A stretch of 48,945 bases of DNA from a virus. This document shows, one piece after another, positions 38,696-46,570 of this stretch (position 1 is the stretch's first letter; the number at the start of each line of letters is the position of its first letter). The DNA is taken from positions 1 to 48,945 of the IMG/VR virus record IMGVR_UViG_3300018080_000250; one strand, 5' to 3'. The notes below the pieces were generated by a model, which was given only the letters and a program-made list of their open reading frames with translations, was not told where the DNA came from and ran no database searches. Both the position numbers and the translations under genes were made by a program.

Positions 38696-40033
38696 ATGTC
38701 GAGTACCAACGGAAAGGGCGTCACCATCGTCCGGGTCGACGTGGAGAACTTCCACCGGCTCCGGTTGGCCGAGGCCGGAATCGAGAAGCCGACGGGCCTC
38801 ATCCGGATCACCGGGAACAAGGGGCAAGGCAAGAGCTCGCTCCTTCGGGCGGTGAAGGCCGCGCTGGGAGGGGCGGGCGAAGTCCTGCCCCGGGCGGTGA
38901 ACGACGAGTCCGAAGACGGCTCCGGCCAGGTGAGGATCGAACTCACCAACGGGATCACCGTCACCCGTCGCTTCACCGAGAAGGCTCCCAAGGGCTACCT
39001 GACCGTCGAAGCGAAGGACGGGGCCCGCTATCCCCAGGCGAAGCTCAACGAGATCCTGGGCCCCCTCTCCTTCGATCCGTTGGCGTTTTTCGATCTCAAG
39101 CCGGACCGCCAGCGGGAGATCCTGTTCTCTCTGGGCACCGACCCCGACCTGCCGAAGAAGCTGGAGGAAGTCAAGGCAGAGCGTAAGCGGGCCTATGACG
39201 AGCGCACCCCCTGGATCAGCCAGCAGCGCCGGGCCTCCCAGGTGAGCCGTCCCGAGGGCGAGCGGCCCGAGCCCGTCGACGTGAGTGCGGAGATGGAACG
39301 ACTCCGCGTGCTCCGCCTGAAGGTGGACAGCATCCAAGTCACCCGGGACGAGATCGCCGAACTGGACCGCCAAGCGTCCGCCCACGAGGCACGAATCGAC
39401 GCCATCGAGGAGGAAATCCAGCGACTCCAGAAGGAGCGGGAGGAGCGGAAGTCCCAATGGAAGCTGGCCCAGGACGCCATGAAGAAGAAAGAGGCGGACC
39501 TGGACGGACTGGGCGATCCCACGGAGGAGATCGCTGGCATTGAGGCCCGCATCTCCGAGGCCGACGCCGTCAACGAAGCCCTGGAGCCCTGGAAGACCTA
39601 CGGCCGGGCTCGGGAATCGGAGAAGGAAGCGAAGGCGAAGGTCGAGGAGTTGACGAACGAGATCGGCTCGCTGGACGTGCGGGAGCGGGACCTCCTGACC
39701 AAAGCCGGAATCCCGATCCCGGGCCTCACCTTCGATACCGATGGATCGCCTCTCCTCAACGGCCGGCCCCTGGAGATCGCCTCCGGCGGGGAGCGGATCG
39801 AGCTGGCCGTCGCGGTGGCCTTGGCCGCCGATCCCGACCTCCGCATCTGCCTGGTGGACGAGGCCAACGACCTCGACCTGGAAAGCCTGGAGGCCCTGAA
39901 CGCGCTGGCCGAAGAGCACGGCTTTCAGATCTGGGCCTGTCGTATCGGCCTCGAAGGCCCCGGCGAGATCGTGGTGGAGGACGGGGAGGCTCGGTCCGCT
40001 CCCCAGGAGGAGACCGCGGGGGCCGTCTCATGA
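38696..40033 (+). CDS. SMC/Rad50/RecF-like ATPase, 445 aa
   Basis: Walker A is GNKGQGKSS (residues 40-48), the ABC signature ASGGERIEL (about 361-370), Walker B LRICLVDEAND (about 381-391). A coiled coil of about 150 residues (155-310) lies between, much shorter than in Rad50. The N-terminal VRVDVENFHRLR is typical of RecF/SbcC-like proteins. It would use ATP to bridge or process DNA ends. It follows the RecT-like gene and overlaps the exonuclease gene, so these may work as a unit. Confidence 0.8.
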   Translation: MSSTNGKGVTIVRVDVENFHRLRLAEAGIEKPTGLIRITGNKGQGKSSLLRAVKAALGGAGEVLPRAVNDESEDGSGQVRIELTNGITVTRRFTEKAPKGYLTVEAKDGARYPQAKLNEILGPLSFDPLAFFDLKPDRQREILFSLGTDPDLPKKLEEVKAERKRAYDERTPWISQQRRASQVSRPEGERPEPVDVSAEMERLRVLRLKVDSIQVTRDEIAELDRQASAHEARIDAIEEEIQRLQKEREERKSQWKLAQDAMKKKEADLDGLGDPTEEIAGIEARISEADAVNEALEPWKTYGRARESEKEAKAKVEELTNEIGSLDVRERDLLTKAGIPIPGLTFDTDGSPLLNGRPLEIASGGERIELAVAVALAADPDLRICLVDEANDLDLESLEALNALAEEHGFQIWACRIGLEGPGEIVVEDGEARSAPQEETAGAVS

Positions 40034-40860
40034 CTGCCCCAGGACCAGCGGCTGCCAACCAACTGTACCGCGCCGCCGAACACCTTACCGCCCTCCTGGA
40101 CCGGCCGCTGGCGTTCTTCGACCTGGAGACCACCGGCACCTCCGTGACCTCCGACCGTATCGTGGAGCTCGGCTGGGTCATCCTGCACCCATCCGGCGAC
40201 CGGGTGGCCGACACCATGCGCTTCGATCCCGGGGTGCCGATTCCCGCCGAAGCCACGGCCGTCCACGGGATCACCGACGAGGACGTCGCGGGACGGCCGC
40301 TCTTCGGGGAGATGGCGTCCGGCGTCCACAAGCTCTTCGTCGACTGCGACCTGGCTGGGTTCAACATCCGGCGCTTCGACCTGCCCCTTCTCCTGGAGGA
40401 ACTGAAGCGGGCCGGGTACGAGTTGCCCGTCGGTAAGCGCCGGATCATTGACCTGCTCACAATCTTCCACCGCGAGAACCCCCGGGACCTGGAAGCCGCC
40501 GTCGAGCGGTATCTCCACCGTCCCCACAGGGGCGCCCACGCGGCGCTGGCCGACACGGAAGCATGCGTCGAACTCCTGGTCGCCCAGATGGAGGCCCACG
40601 GACTGCCCCGGTCTGTCGAAGGACTCCACGCCTACTGCGACGAGACATCCCCGTTTGAGACCGAAGTCGAAAAGTGGTTCGACGTGAGCGGGCCGGTGCC
40701 GGTGTTCCGGCGGGGGAAATACTCCGGCAGGAAGGTCACGGAGCTTTTGACCGACGGGCGCGGCCGGGGCTACCTGGACTGGATGATCACGAAGGCCGAG
40801 GACATGGCCGCCGAGGTCAAGCAGGTCGCTATCGATGCGCTGAACGGAGGATACCGGTGA
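40030..40860 (+). CDS. DEDDh 3'-5' exonuclease with C-terminal DUF3820-like domain
   Basis: A 276-aa protein. DnaQ-type motifs: FFDLETTG (D31, E33), FNIRRFDLPLL (D117) and RGAHAALADTEA (H170, D175), so the two-metal site is complete. Residues about 225-275 (FRRGKYSGRKVTELL, GRGYLDWMITKAED) resemble the short DUF3820 domain found fused to such exonucleases. It may proofread, trim recombination ends or degrade DNA. The ATG overlaps the upstream gene as ATGA. Confidence 0.85.
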   Translation: MTAPGPAAANQLYRAAEHLTALLDRPLAFFDLETTGTSVTSDRIVELGWVILHPSGDRVADTMRFDPGVPIPAEATAVHGITDEDVAGRPLFGEMASGVHKLFVDCDLAGFNIRRFDLPLLLEELKRAGYELPVGKRRIIDLLTIFHRENPRDLEAAVERYLHRPHRGAHAALADTEACVELLVAQMEAHGLPRSVEGLHAYCDETSPFETEVEKWFDVSGPVPVFRRGKYSGRKVTELLTDGRGRGYLDWMITKAEDMAAEVKQVAIDALNGGYR

Positions 40861-41441
40861 AGGCTCCCGTGACCGAGATCGACCTGGGCGCCCACCTCGC
40901 CCGGTGGGACGGGCGTCAGTGGGCCGTGGGCCGGAAGCGGCCGTCTGATCCGAGCAAGATCGAACGGCCGCGCTATTTCGGTTCTACGACCTACACGAAA
41001 GCGACGGAGAGGCTGCGGACGTGGGCGCAGGACCGCGCTCGGCTCGATGCAGGTCTTGTCCTGCCCCCGCACTGGCAACGCGATTCTGAGACCGATCTGG
41101 ACGCAGGCCCGGACCTGTTCAGCCAGCCCTCCGAAGAGGCGGAAAAAGAGCGCGTCCTGGGGGACCTGGCCGAGCTCCGCGCCGATTACCTGGAGCGCAT
41201 CCGCGAGGAGGTGCGACGACGGGCTGAGATGGGGATGCGGGTCACGCCCGATGACGCCCGCGACTACTTCGAATCACTGAACCCGCCACCGCCGGAGGAG
41301 CTGTCCAGAAACTTCCTGGCGGCGGTGTTTCGGACGCGGGAATGGGAAGTCGTCGGCACCTACAAGAGCACCACGCCGGGGAGCCACGCGAACCGGCTGA
41401 ACGAGTACGGACTCAGGTCGAACAGCGCGGAGGCGGCATGA
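40857..41441 (+). CDS. Hypothetical protein, 194 aa
   Basis: Unrecognised. GTG start in a GTGA overlap. The N-terminus is beta-like (APVTEIDLGAHLARWDGRQW), the middle helical (LGDLAELRADYLERIREEVR). The end shares the style of DNA-handling accessory proteins (FRTREWEVVGTYKSTTPGSH). No catalytic motif can be named. It lies between exonuclease and zinc-ribbon genes. Confidence 0.55.
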   Translation: MKAPVTEIDLGAHLARWDGRQWAVGRKRPSDPSKIERPRYFGSTTYTKATERLRTWAQDRARLDAGLVLPPHWQRDSETDLDAGPDLFSQPSEEAEKERVLGDLAELRADYLERIREEVRRRAEMGMRVTPDDARDYFESLNPPPPEELSRNFLAAVFRTREWEVVGTYKSTTPGSHANRLNEYGLRSNSAEAA

Positions 41442-41809
41442 GCGACGCCCCTCCCTGTTACTGCGGTTCCCCGACCCGGCTTCGTCATTCGAAGTACGGA
41501 CCCTTCTACTCCTGTACCCGGTGGCCCGAGTGCGACGGCACGGTCGGATGCCATCCCGGGACCACGACCCCCCTCGGGACGCCCGCAAACAAGGCGACCC
41601 GTCAGGCTCGGATGGATGCCCACAATGCCTTCGATGCCCTCTGGAAGCCCATGGACGGACAGCGAAAGCGATACCGGAGCGCAGCCTACACCTGGCTTGC
41701 GCACGAACTCGGCCAATCCGAAGTCCACATGGGCGAGATGAGCGCGGAGGAGTGCGGGCGCGTCATTGAACTCTGCGACGGAATGGGGCCGGAAGACCTA
41801 GAAGACTAG
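41438..41809 (+). CDS. Zinc-ribbon protein (DUF3268-like), 123 aa
   Basis: CYCGSPTRLRHS...FYSCTRWPECDGTVG (residues 7-37) matches the topoisomerase-type zinc ribbon of a small phage family. PLGTPANKATRQARMDAHNA follows, also typical. The C-terminal half is helical. Probably binds DNA or a DNA enzyme. It is the last gene before the only long gap in the early operon. Confidence 0.7.
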   Translation: MSDAPPCYCGSPTRLRHSKYGPFYSCTRWPECDGTVGCHPGTTTPLGTPANKATRQARMDAHNAFDALWKPMDGQRKRYRSAAYTWLAHELGQSEVHMGEMSAEECGRVIELCDGMGPEDLED

Positions 41810-41825
41810 CTGGAATCATGAATAC

Positions 41826-41928
41826 CCCCCGGCGGGCACCGGCGAACCCTCAACGAGGAGACGGCCAGCCCGGACAAAAGAGCGTGGAAGGGCAATGGGC
41901 GCGGGAGAGACCCGCAGCCCGCCGGGGG
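41826..41928 (+). ncRNA. Candidate structured RNA element between early genes
   Basis: Twelve perfectly complementary bases, CCCCCGGCGGGC (41826-41837) and GCCCGCCGGGGG (41917-41928), would close a ~100-base domain. Inside, GCGGG-AGAGA-CCCGC (41901-41915) forms a perfect hairpin ending one base before the closing stem, and CCTC-AAC-GAGG, with an outer GGC/GCC, may form another. That gives a possible three-way junction. It fills most of a 145-base gap in an operon whose genes otherwise nearly all overlap. No T run follows. It could be a non-coding RNA, a leader element or a protein site. Confidence 0.4.
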
Positions 41929-41954
41929 CCACGACTTCGACGGAGGACCGATCG

Positions 41955-42287
41955 ATGAACCGAGTCATCATGATTTTGACTGCCATCGCGTCGCATATCG
42001 AGGCGACGGTCCGCCGGGTGCAAATGCACCGAATCTACGTCGCCCATGATTCCGATGGGCGCCGATACAACGGCCCCGACCGCAGGCGGAATCCGCGCTA
42101 CTGCCCGACCTGCGGCGGCCCGATGCGGCCCGACAAGCGCCCGCCCCGAGACGTTAGGTCACACGACGGCAAGATCCGCCGGGTGCCCGAGGAGACGCTG
42201 GAATGGTTTGCCTGCACCCGCTGTCACCGGAGCCTGATCGGGGTCCCGCTTCACAAGCTCCAGAACGGATGGAGGCCAGCGGCATGA
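41955..42287 (+). CDS. Zinc-binding-type protein, 110 aa
   Basis: An ATG at 41955 follows GGAGG. The N-terminal 20 residues are hydrophobic and helical (MNRVIMILTAIASHIEATVR). CPTCGGPM and, about 40 residues later, CTRCHRSL give a four-cysteine zinc site. Otherwise unrecognised. It overlaps the next gene by 4 bases. Confidence 0.6.
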   Translation: MNRVIMILTAIASHIEATVRRVQMHRIYVAHDSDGRRYNGPDRRRNPRYCPTCGGPMRPDKRPPRDVRSHDGKIRRVPEETLEWFACTRCHRSLIGVPLHKLQNGWRPAA

Positions 42288-42526
42288 TTGAGGGATTCCA
42301 CGGCGCCAGCTTTGCGTTGGGGCTCGCCATCGGAGGTGGGATGGGATTCGTCCTGGCCATCGGCTGGGGCCTCATGGGTGCCGCGTCCACGGCTGACGAC
42401 CAGTCCGAGCGGGCCCGCCGCAGGCTTCGCCTAGTGCGGGACGAGGAGGCCGAGATCGTAGAGTTGGCGGAATGGGCCGAGCACAACGGCCGCCCGTTCC
42501 CCCGGCAATCACGCCCCACGGGGTAG
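42284..42526 (+). CDS. Small membrane protein, 80 aa
   Basis: One glycine-rich transmembrane stretch (FALGLAIGGGMGFVLAIGWG, about residues 10-30) followed by a charged helical cytoplasmic part (RARRRLRLVRDEEAEIVELA). Unknown function; early phage membrane proteins of this type are often host takeover or exclusion factors, but no evidence here decides. Confidence 0.55.
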   Translation: MIEGFHGASFALGLAIGGGMGFVLAIGWGLMGAASTADDQSERARRRLRLVRDEEAEIVELAEWAEHNGRPFPRQSRPTG

Positions 42527-42542
42527 AGGGAGAGAGGAACCG

Positions 42543-43388
42543 ATGCAGCAAGCAGTCGCGGAACCGGAGGCCCAGGAGGTCTCCACCACAGAGCCAGCCC
42601 GGGACTCGAAGAAGGCGGACGGCCAGTGCAACGAAATCGGGGAGCCGATGATCGGTCCCGAGCTGGGCGTCCAGCCCGGGGACCAGGGGTCGGCCACCGA
42701 CGACGCGGAAACGGTCGCCGATGAGGCCGACAAGTACGTCCCGCCGGAGCCCACGCCCGACGAGGTAAAGACGGCCGAGGAGGTCTTCACTGAGCTCCAG
42801 CAACAGGGGCCCCGCCAGATCGGAGCCGAACGCACCATCGAGGCTCTGCTCCAGATCGTGGACCGCCGCCCGCAGTTCGTGTGCCCGATGGACTGGATGG
42901 GCGAGGAGGACGAGGAGTACCGGGAGGCCCCGCTCGTGGAGCGGATCGGTGGGCTCCTCCTCCAGGCCTGCCCGAAGCTGGAGATCAGCCAGCGGAAGGT
43001 GATCTACCTCTGGAGGAACAAGGAGAAATGGACCTCGAAGGGCGTCACCGTCCGCTCGAAGGCCAACGGCCTCAGCAAGCGGGTCCAGTTCCTCGCCGAG
43101 GACGCCTACGCTGTGGTGGAGGTGAACTTCCATGTCTTCAAGCACATGAACCCGCTGCAGAAGGTGGCCACCATCTACCACGCGCTGCGGGCCCTGGACA
43201 CTGACGGCAAGCAGCGGCCCAACGACTTCGAGGGCTTCTTCGACGAGCTGGAGCTCTTCGGCGTGGGCACCTTCCGGGAAATGGTCACCATGGCCAACGC
43301 CCTGGAGCGCGGAAAGAGCGTGGACCACCCGCACCAGCTCTCCCTCCTGGACGAGGTAGAGGAGAGCGAGGAGGACGCCGCCGCCTGA
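42543..43388 (+). CDS. Phage metallopeptidase-like protein with lost active site
   Basis: A 281-aa protein. The first 80 residues are an acidic, probably disordered tail. Residues about 185-245 resemble the phage putative metallopeptidase family, where HELxH and a downstream HD usually bind zinc. Here the matching positions read H213-A-L-R-A and N227-D, so two of three zinc ligands and the catalytic glutamate appear missing. The segment DFEGFFDELELFG fits the family helix after the third ligand. Likely a non-catalytic binding protein, or a mistaken relation. The start follows GAGGAAC. Confidence 0.5.
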   Translation: MQQAVAEPEAQEVSTTEPARDSKKADGQCNEIGEPMIGPELGVQPGDQGSATDDAETVADEADKYVPPEPTPDEVKTAEEVFTELQQQGPRQIGAERTIEALLQIVDRRPQFVCPMDWMGEEDEEYREAPLVERIGGLLLQACPKLEISQRKVIYLWRNKEKWTSKGVTVRSKANGLSKRVQFLAEDAYAVVEVNFHVFKHMNPLQKVATIYHALRALDTDGKQRPNDFEGFFDELELFGVGTFREMVTMANALERGKSVDHPHQLSLLDEVEESEEDAAA

Positions 43389-43924
43389 TGAAGATCCTGG
43401 CCATGGATCCGAGTCTGACCAGTTTCGGCTGGGCCCTTTGGGAGGACGGGGAGGCCGCCGCCGGCGTGATCTGTCCGTCCTCCCGGGGCCAGCCCCGGGT
43501 CCACGAGATCCTGAAGCGGGTCGGGGGCCACTGCGAGGGGCTCACCCTGGCCCTGATGGAGGGCTACTCCTTCGGCTCCAAGGGCCGGGGCCAGTACGAC
43601 GGCGCCGAGATGAGAGGCGTGGTGAAGTTCTATCTCTGGCAGTACGGAATCCCCCTGGTGGAGGTGCCCCCGTCAACGCTGAAGATGTACGCCACCGGCA
43701 GGGGGAACGCCCCGAAGAACGCCGTCCTGGTCCAGGCCGTGAAGCGGCTCGAGTACCAGGGCACATCGGACGACGTGGCCGACGCGAAGTGGATCCTGCA
43801 ACTCGCGCTGGCCCACTACGGGCTGCCGGGGGCCGTTGACCTCCCGAAGACCCACACCCGGGCGCTGGAAAAGATCAAGTGGCCGGAGCTGGAGATACCT
43901 GAAGAGCTGAGGAGGGTGGCGTGA
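43388..43924 (+). CDS. RuvC-like Holliday junction resolvase
   Basis: A 178-aa protein with the RNase H fold of RuvC-type nucleases: KILAMDPSLTSFGWAL (D7), ALMEGYSFGSKG (E58), KMYATGRGNAPKN and a late DDVADAKWILQLA with acidic residues. These give the usual D-E-D-D site. It would resolve branched DNA from recombination or replication before packaging. Its ATG overlaps the preceding stop by 1 base. Confidence 0.85.
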   Translation: MKILAMDPSLTSFGWALWEDGEAAAGVICPSSRGQPRVHEILKRVGGHCEGLTLALMEGYSFGSKGRGQYDGAEMRGVVKFYLWQYGIPLVEVPPSTLKMYATGRGNAPKNAVLVQAVKRLEYQGTSDDVADAKWILQLALAHYGLPGAVDLPKTHTRALEKIKWPELEIPEELRRVA

Positions 43925-44247
43925 GCATCGCATCGGAGCGGAAGAGAGAGAGGGACACCCTGGCCGGGTACTCGCTGATGACCCTCCAGGAGTTCGCCGC
44001 GTTCCTGGGGGTGGACGAGGATACGGCCAAGAAGAAGCTCCTGGCCGGCCACCTGCCCTGGGTGAACCGGGGAGGGTCCAGCGACCGACCTCTCTACGGG
44101 GTGGATCCCATCGACGCGGCTGTGTTCGTTCTCGCCGAGCGGGAGGGGCTTTCCTTCGCCGACTACTGGAAGGAGCACGGCGAGGAAACGGTCACTCATG
44201 CCAAGCGATACATCATTCGGATTCGCAGGGTCCAGGCTGCCGCCTGA
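43921..44247 (+). CDS. Excisionase-type HTH protein upstream of integrase, 108 aa
   Basis: GTG start in a GTGA overlap. YSLMTLQEFAAFLGVDEDTA KKKL is an excisionase-like helix-turn-helix (about residues 17-40). The rest (AVFVLAEREGLSFADYWKEH) is helical. It lies directly before and overlaps the integrase gene by one base, a typical place for a recombination directionality factor. The genome has a second such protein at 34.9 kb. Confidence 0.65.
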   Translation: MSIASERKRERDTLAGYSLMTLQEFAAFLGVDEDTAKKKLLAGHLPWVNRGGSSDRPLYGVDPIDAAVFVLAEREGLSFADYWKEHGEETVTHAKRYIIRIRRVQAAA

Positions 44248-45428
44248 TGGATTTCCGGAACCGCTCCTCCCGGGTACCCCTCAACCTTTTCCCGGGCGGC
44301 GACTGTCGGATCTACCTCGGCGATCCGAAGGACCGGGCCGAGGAGCGCCTGCTGGCGGCGAGGAGGGGGGTCCTCAAGGACTTGGCGCAGCGGGGAGAGT
44401 GGGATGTGCTGGCGGCAATCCGAGACAGCCGGTGGACGGTGGAGGAGGTCGTCAGGCTGGTGGAGGAGCACGGGCTCAGGCACTACCGGGAGCACCTCCC
44501 CAGGCCATCGGACACCATGACGATCGAGGGTGCGGTGGAGGAGTTTCTGGACACCGTGAAGAACCAGAACACCCGAAAGGTCTATGGCTGGCACCTGCGC
44601 CGACTGGTGGAGCTCGTGGGAAACGACACTCCCCTGGAGCGGTTGGGTGAGGACCAGGTGGACGACATTGTGGTGGACATGGACCGGTCGGGCCTGGCCA
44701 GGAACACTCAAGCGAAGTTTCTGACAGCCGGTTCGGCCCTCTACACCTTCTGGATTGGACGGGAAACCTCAAGGGCGCGGAGGGAAAAACGGAAGCCGTG
44801 GATTACCCACAACCCCTTCCGAGCGGCAAAGAAGGTCACCACCCGCCCCACGCGCCAGCGGTTCCTCCTCTGGGAAGAGTATCAACGCCTGCTCGATGTT
44901 GTCGGGCCTCCTCTGGTGGCGCAGTACGCCTCCTGCGTTTGGCTGGCCCTTCGGCCGGACGAGTTCATCACCCTCCCGCCGGAACACGTGGTGCTTCCCA
45001 CCCACGTCTCCATTCAGCCGTTTGGAGACTGGACTCCGAAAGGGTACCCGAGATCGGAACGGAGCGTCGGGGACGTTCCGGTCCACCAGAAGCATCTTTG
45101 CCCCCTCCTAAAGGAGTACCAGGAGAAGTGGGCTGGAGACAAAACCTTCTTCGTGAATCCGAGGACCGGGGAGCCTTGGACCTACCGCCCCTGGCGGGAT
45201 CAGGTGAAGCGGGACGTGAAGAAGGCGGGGATGATCTACGGGCGGAAGCATCACCAGGGAATCACGCCCCACACCTTCCGCCACACCGTCCCGAGCTGGA
45301 TGGCCCAGCGAGACGTGCAGATCCTCAAGATCGCCAAGTTCATCCGGAACACCCCGGTCGTGGCCCAGGCCTACTACGCCCACCTCCTGCCGGGAGACGT
45401 GGACGACACCCTCAACCGCCTGTTTTGA
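44247..45428 (+). CDS. int: Tyrosine recombinase / integrase
   Basis: A 393-aa protein. The arm-binding or core-binding N-terminus (about 90-175, TIEGAVEEFLDTVKNQNTRK) precedes the catalytic domain with R236 (WLALRPDEF), K265 (TPKGYPR), H342 and R345 (PHTFRHT), and nucleophile Y377 (AYYAH). The usual second histidine/tryptophan position (normally LGH) reads IRN, so N368 replaces it. It catalyses site-specific insertion and excision of the phage. The attachment site is probably nearby, after the gene. Confidence 0.9.
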   Translation: MDFRNRSSRVPLNLFPGGDCRIYLGDPKDRAEERLLAARRGVLKDLAQRGEWDVLAAIRDSRWTVEEVVRLVEEHGLRHYREHLPRPSDTMTIEGAVEEFLDTVKNQNTRKVYGWHLRRLVELVGNDTPLERLGEDQVDDIVVDMDRSGLARNTQAKFLTAGSALYTFWIGRETSRARREKRKPWITHNPFRAAKKVTTRPTRQRFLLWEEYQRLLDVVGPPLVAQYASCVWLALRPDEFITLPPEHVVLPTHVSIQPFGDWTPKGYPRSERSVGDVPVHQKHLCPLLKEYQEKWAGDKTFFVNPRTGEPWTYRPWRDQVKRDVKKAGMIYGRKHHQGITPHTFRHTVPSWMAQRDVQILKIAKFIRNTPVVAQAYYAHLLPGDVDDTLNRLF

Positions 45429-45600
45429 ACGATGAGTGGACGAGAATTGACCGACAAAACGGAAGGCATACGGAGAATGTCCAATAACGGCGGGACCGCT
45501 CAATACTTGGCAAGGTCTACAAAGCCGAGGATCAACGAACCCACCGAAGCGAAAGAACCCGCAAGAAACCTGAAGGTTTCCGGGTCGGGGGATGCCGGGG
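45429..45600. other. Candidate attP / integrase 3' region
   Basis: Lower GC than the surroundings and adjacent to the integrase gene, as phage attachment sites often are. It holds a hairpin: ACCCG (45557-45561) with CGGGT (45581-45585), bulged around the perfect stem GAAACC-TGAA-GGTTTC (45565-45580). I see no tRNA 3' end. An open frame crosses the region, so the start of the next gene is also uncertain. Confidence 0.35.
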
Positions 45601-45947
45601 AGTTCGGACCCAGGGGGGCAGAACGGGGGGGCACTGACCGTATCAGTGACCGAAGCCCGTCGCTGCATCCCCCCGTCCCCTACTCCCCCGGCCTCACGGT
45701 CCGCCCTGAGCTTCTCTCCTTCGTTCGGATGATGGAGGTGAGGCGGATCCTCCTGGAGGAAGAGGAGCAGGCCCACCCCCAGACCTTCCCGTTCTCCCCC
45801 TGCCAGCTCCTCTCCCGACTGAACGAACCCCGCGCCCAGCTGGTGGACCTGGTGGGGGCAGACGAGTGGGACCCGACCGCGATTCGGGACGCGGCTGCCG
45901 GCGTGGCCATGTACGCCCAGCTGATCTCCAGGAGGGTGAAGCCGTGA
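45477..45947 (+). CDS. MazG-like nucleotide hydrolase relative with altered acidic residues, 156 aa
   Basis: Residues about 77-150 follow a familiar phage MazG-like pattern: RPELLSFVRMMEVRR, then CQLLSRLNEPRAQL (normally LLRRLREEVDEL), then AIRDAAAGVAMYAQLI (normally EEAADVANFAMMI). The E...E and E..D residues that bind Mg in active MazG-type enzymes are largely replaced. The first ~75 residues are low complexity. Start is uncertain (45432, 45477 after CGGAGA, or 45729). It may be a non-catalytic remnant. Confidence 0.5.
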   Translation: MSNNGGTAQYLARSTKPRINEPTEAKEPARNLKVSGSGDAGEFGPRGAERGGTDRISDRSPSLHPPVPYSPGLTVRPELLSFVRMMEVRRILLEEEEQAHPQTFPFSPCQLLSRLNEPRAQLVDLVGADEWDPTAIRDAAAGVAMYAQLISRRVKP

Positions 45948-46570
45948 GGGAGCACCCGATCCTGTTCTCGGACGAGATGGTCCGGGCCATCCTAGAGGGC
46001 CGGAAGACCCAGACGCGGCGAGTGGTCAAGCCGCAGCCGGAGTGGAACGGCGCCCGGTGGGTGTGGCCGATCCCGAAGCGAGCCCAGCGCCCCAGCTGTG
46101 CGACCAAGGCCGTTTCGGCCTCTCGTGAATGGCACGCTTATCTCCCCCCGAATTGCTGCCCCTACGGCTCCCCCGGGGACCGGCTCTGGGTGAGGGAGTG
46201 CTGGTGCCCAAGAGGGGACGGGCAACTGGCCGTGGAGAAGATCCAGCGTCCGTTCTACCGAGCCACCGATGGTGAGGGGGATACGAAGAAGCCCGCCTCG
46301 TGGCGCTGGCGCCCCTCCATCCACATGCCCCGCTGGGCCTGCCGGCTCCTCCTAGAGGTGACTGACGTGAGGGTGGAGCGGGTGCAGGAGATCGGTGAAG
46401 AGGACTGCTACGCGGAGGGTCGTTCGCTGGATCTGGAGATGGACCCGGTAAGTCGCCCCGCTGCCAAGTGGTTCCGTGATTTATGGGACTCCATCAACGC
46501 GAAGCGCGGTCACTCCTGGGAGAGCGACCCTTGGGTATGGGTCGTGAGCTTCAGGAGGGTGGAGCCATGA
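45944..46570 (+). CDS. ASCH-domain phage protein, 208 aa
   Basis: GTG start overlapping the previous stop. PILFSDEMVRAILEGRKTQT RR, CPYGSPGDRLWVRE, SIHMPRWACRLLLEVTDVRV, FRDLWDSINAKRG and PWVWVVSFRRVEP are hallmarks of a widespread phage family with an ASCH domain, a fold thought to bind RNA or modified bases. It directly precedes a second, different ASCH protein. Function in phages is unproven. Confidence 0.8.
   Translation: MREHPILFSDEMVRAILEGRKTQTRRVVKPQPEWNGARWVWPIPKRAQRPSCATKAVSASREWHAYLPPNCCPYGSPGDRLWVRECWCPRGDGQLAVEKIQRPFYRATDGEGDTKKPASWRWRPSIHMPRWACRLLLEVTDVRVERVQEIGEEDCYAEGRSLDLEMDPVSRPAAKWFRDLWDSINAKRGHSWESDPWVWVVSFRRVEP

Noticed and set aside
45557-45585. Hairpin after the integrase considered as a rho-independent terminator
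   Set aside because: No T run follows on the + strand and the stem is bulged; listed only as part of the candidate attachment region.
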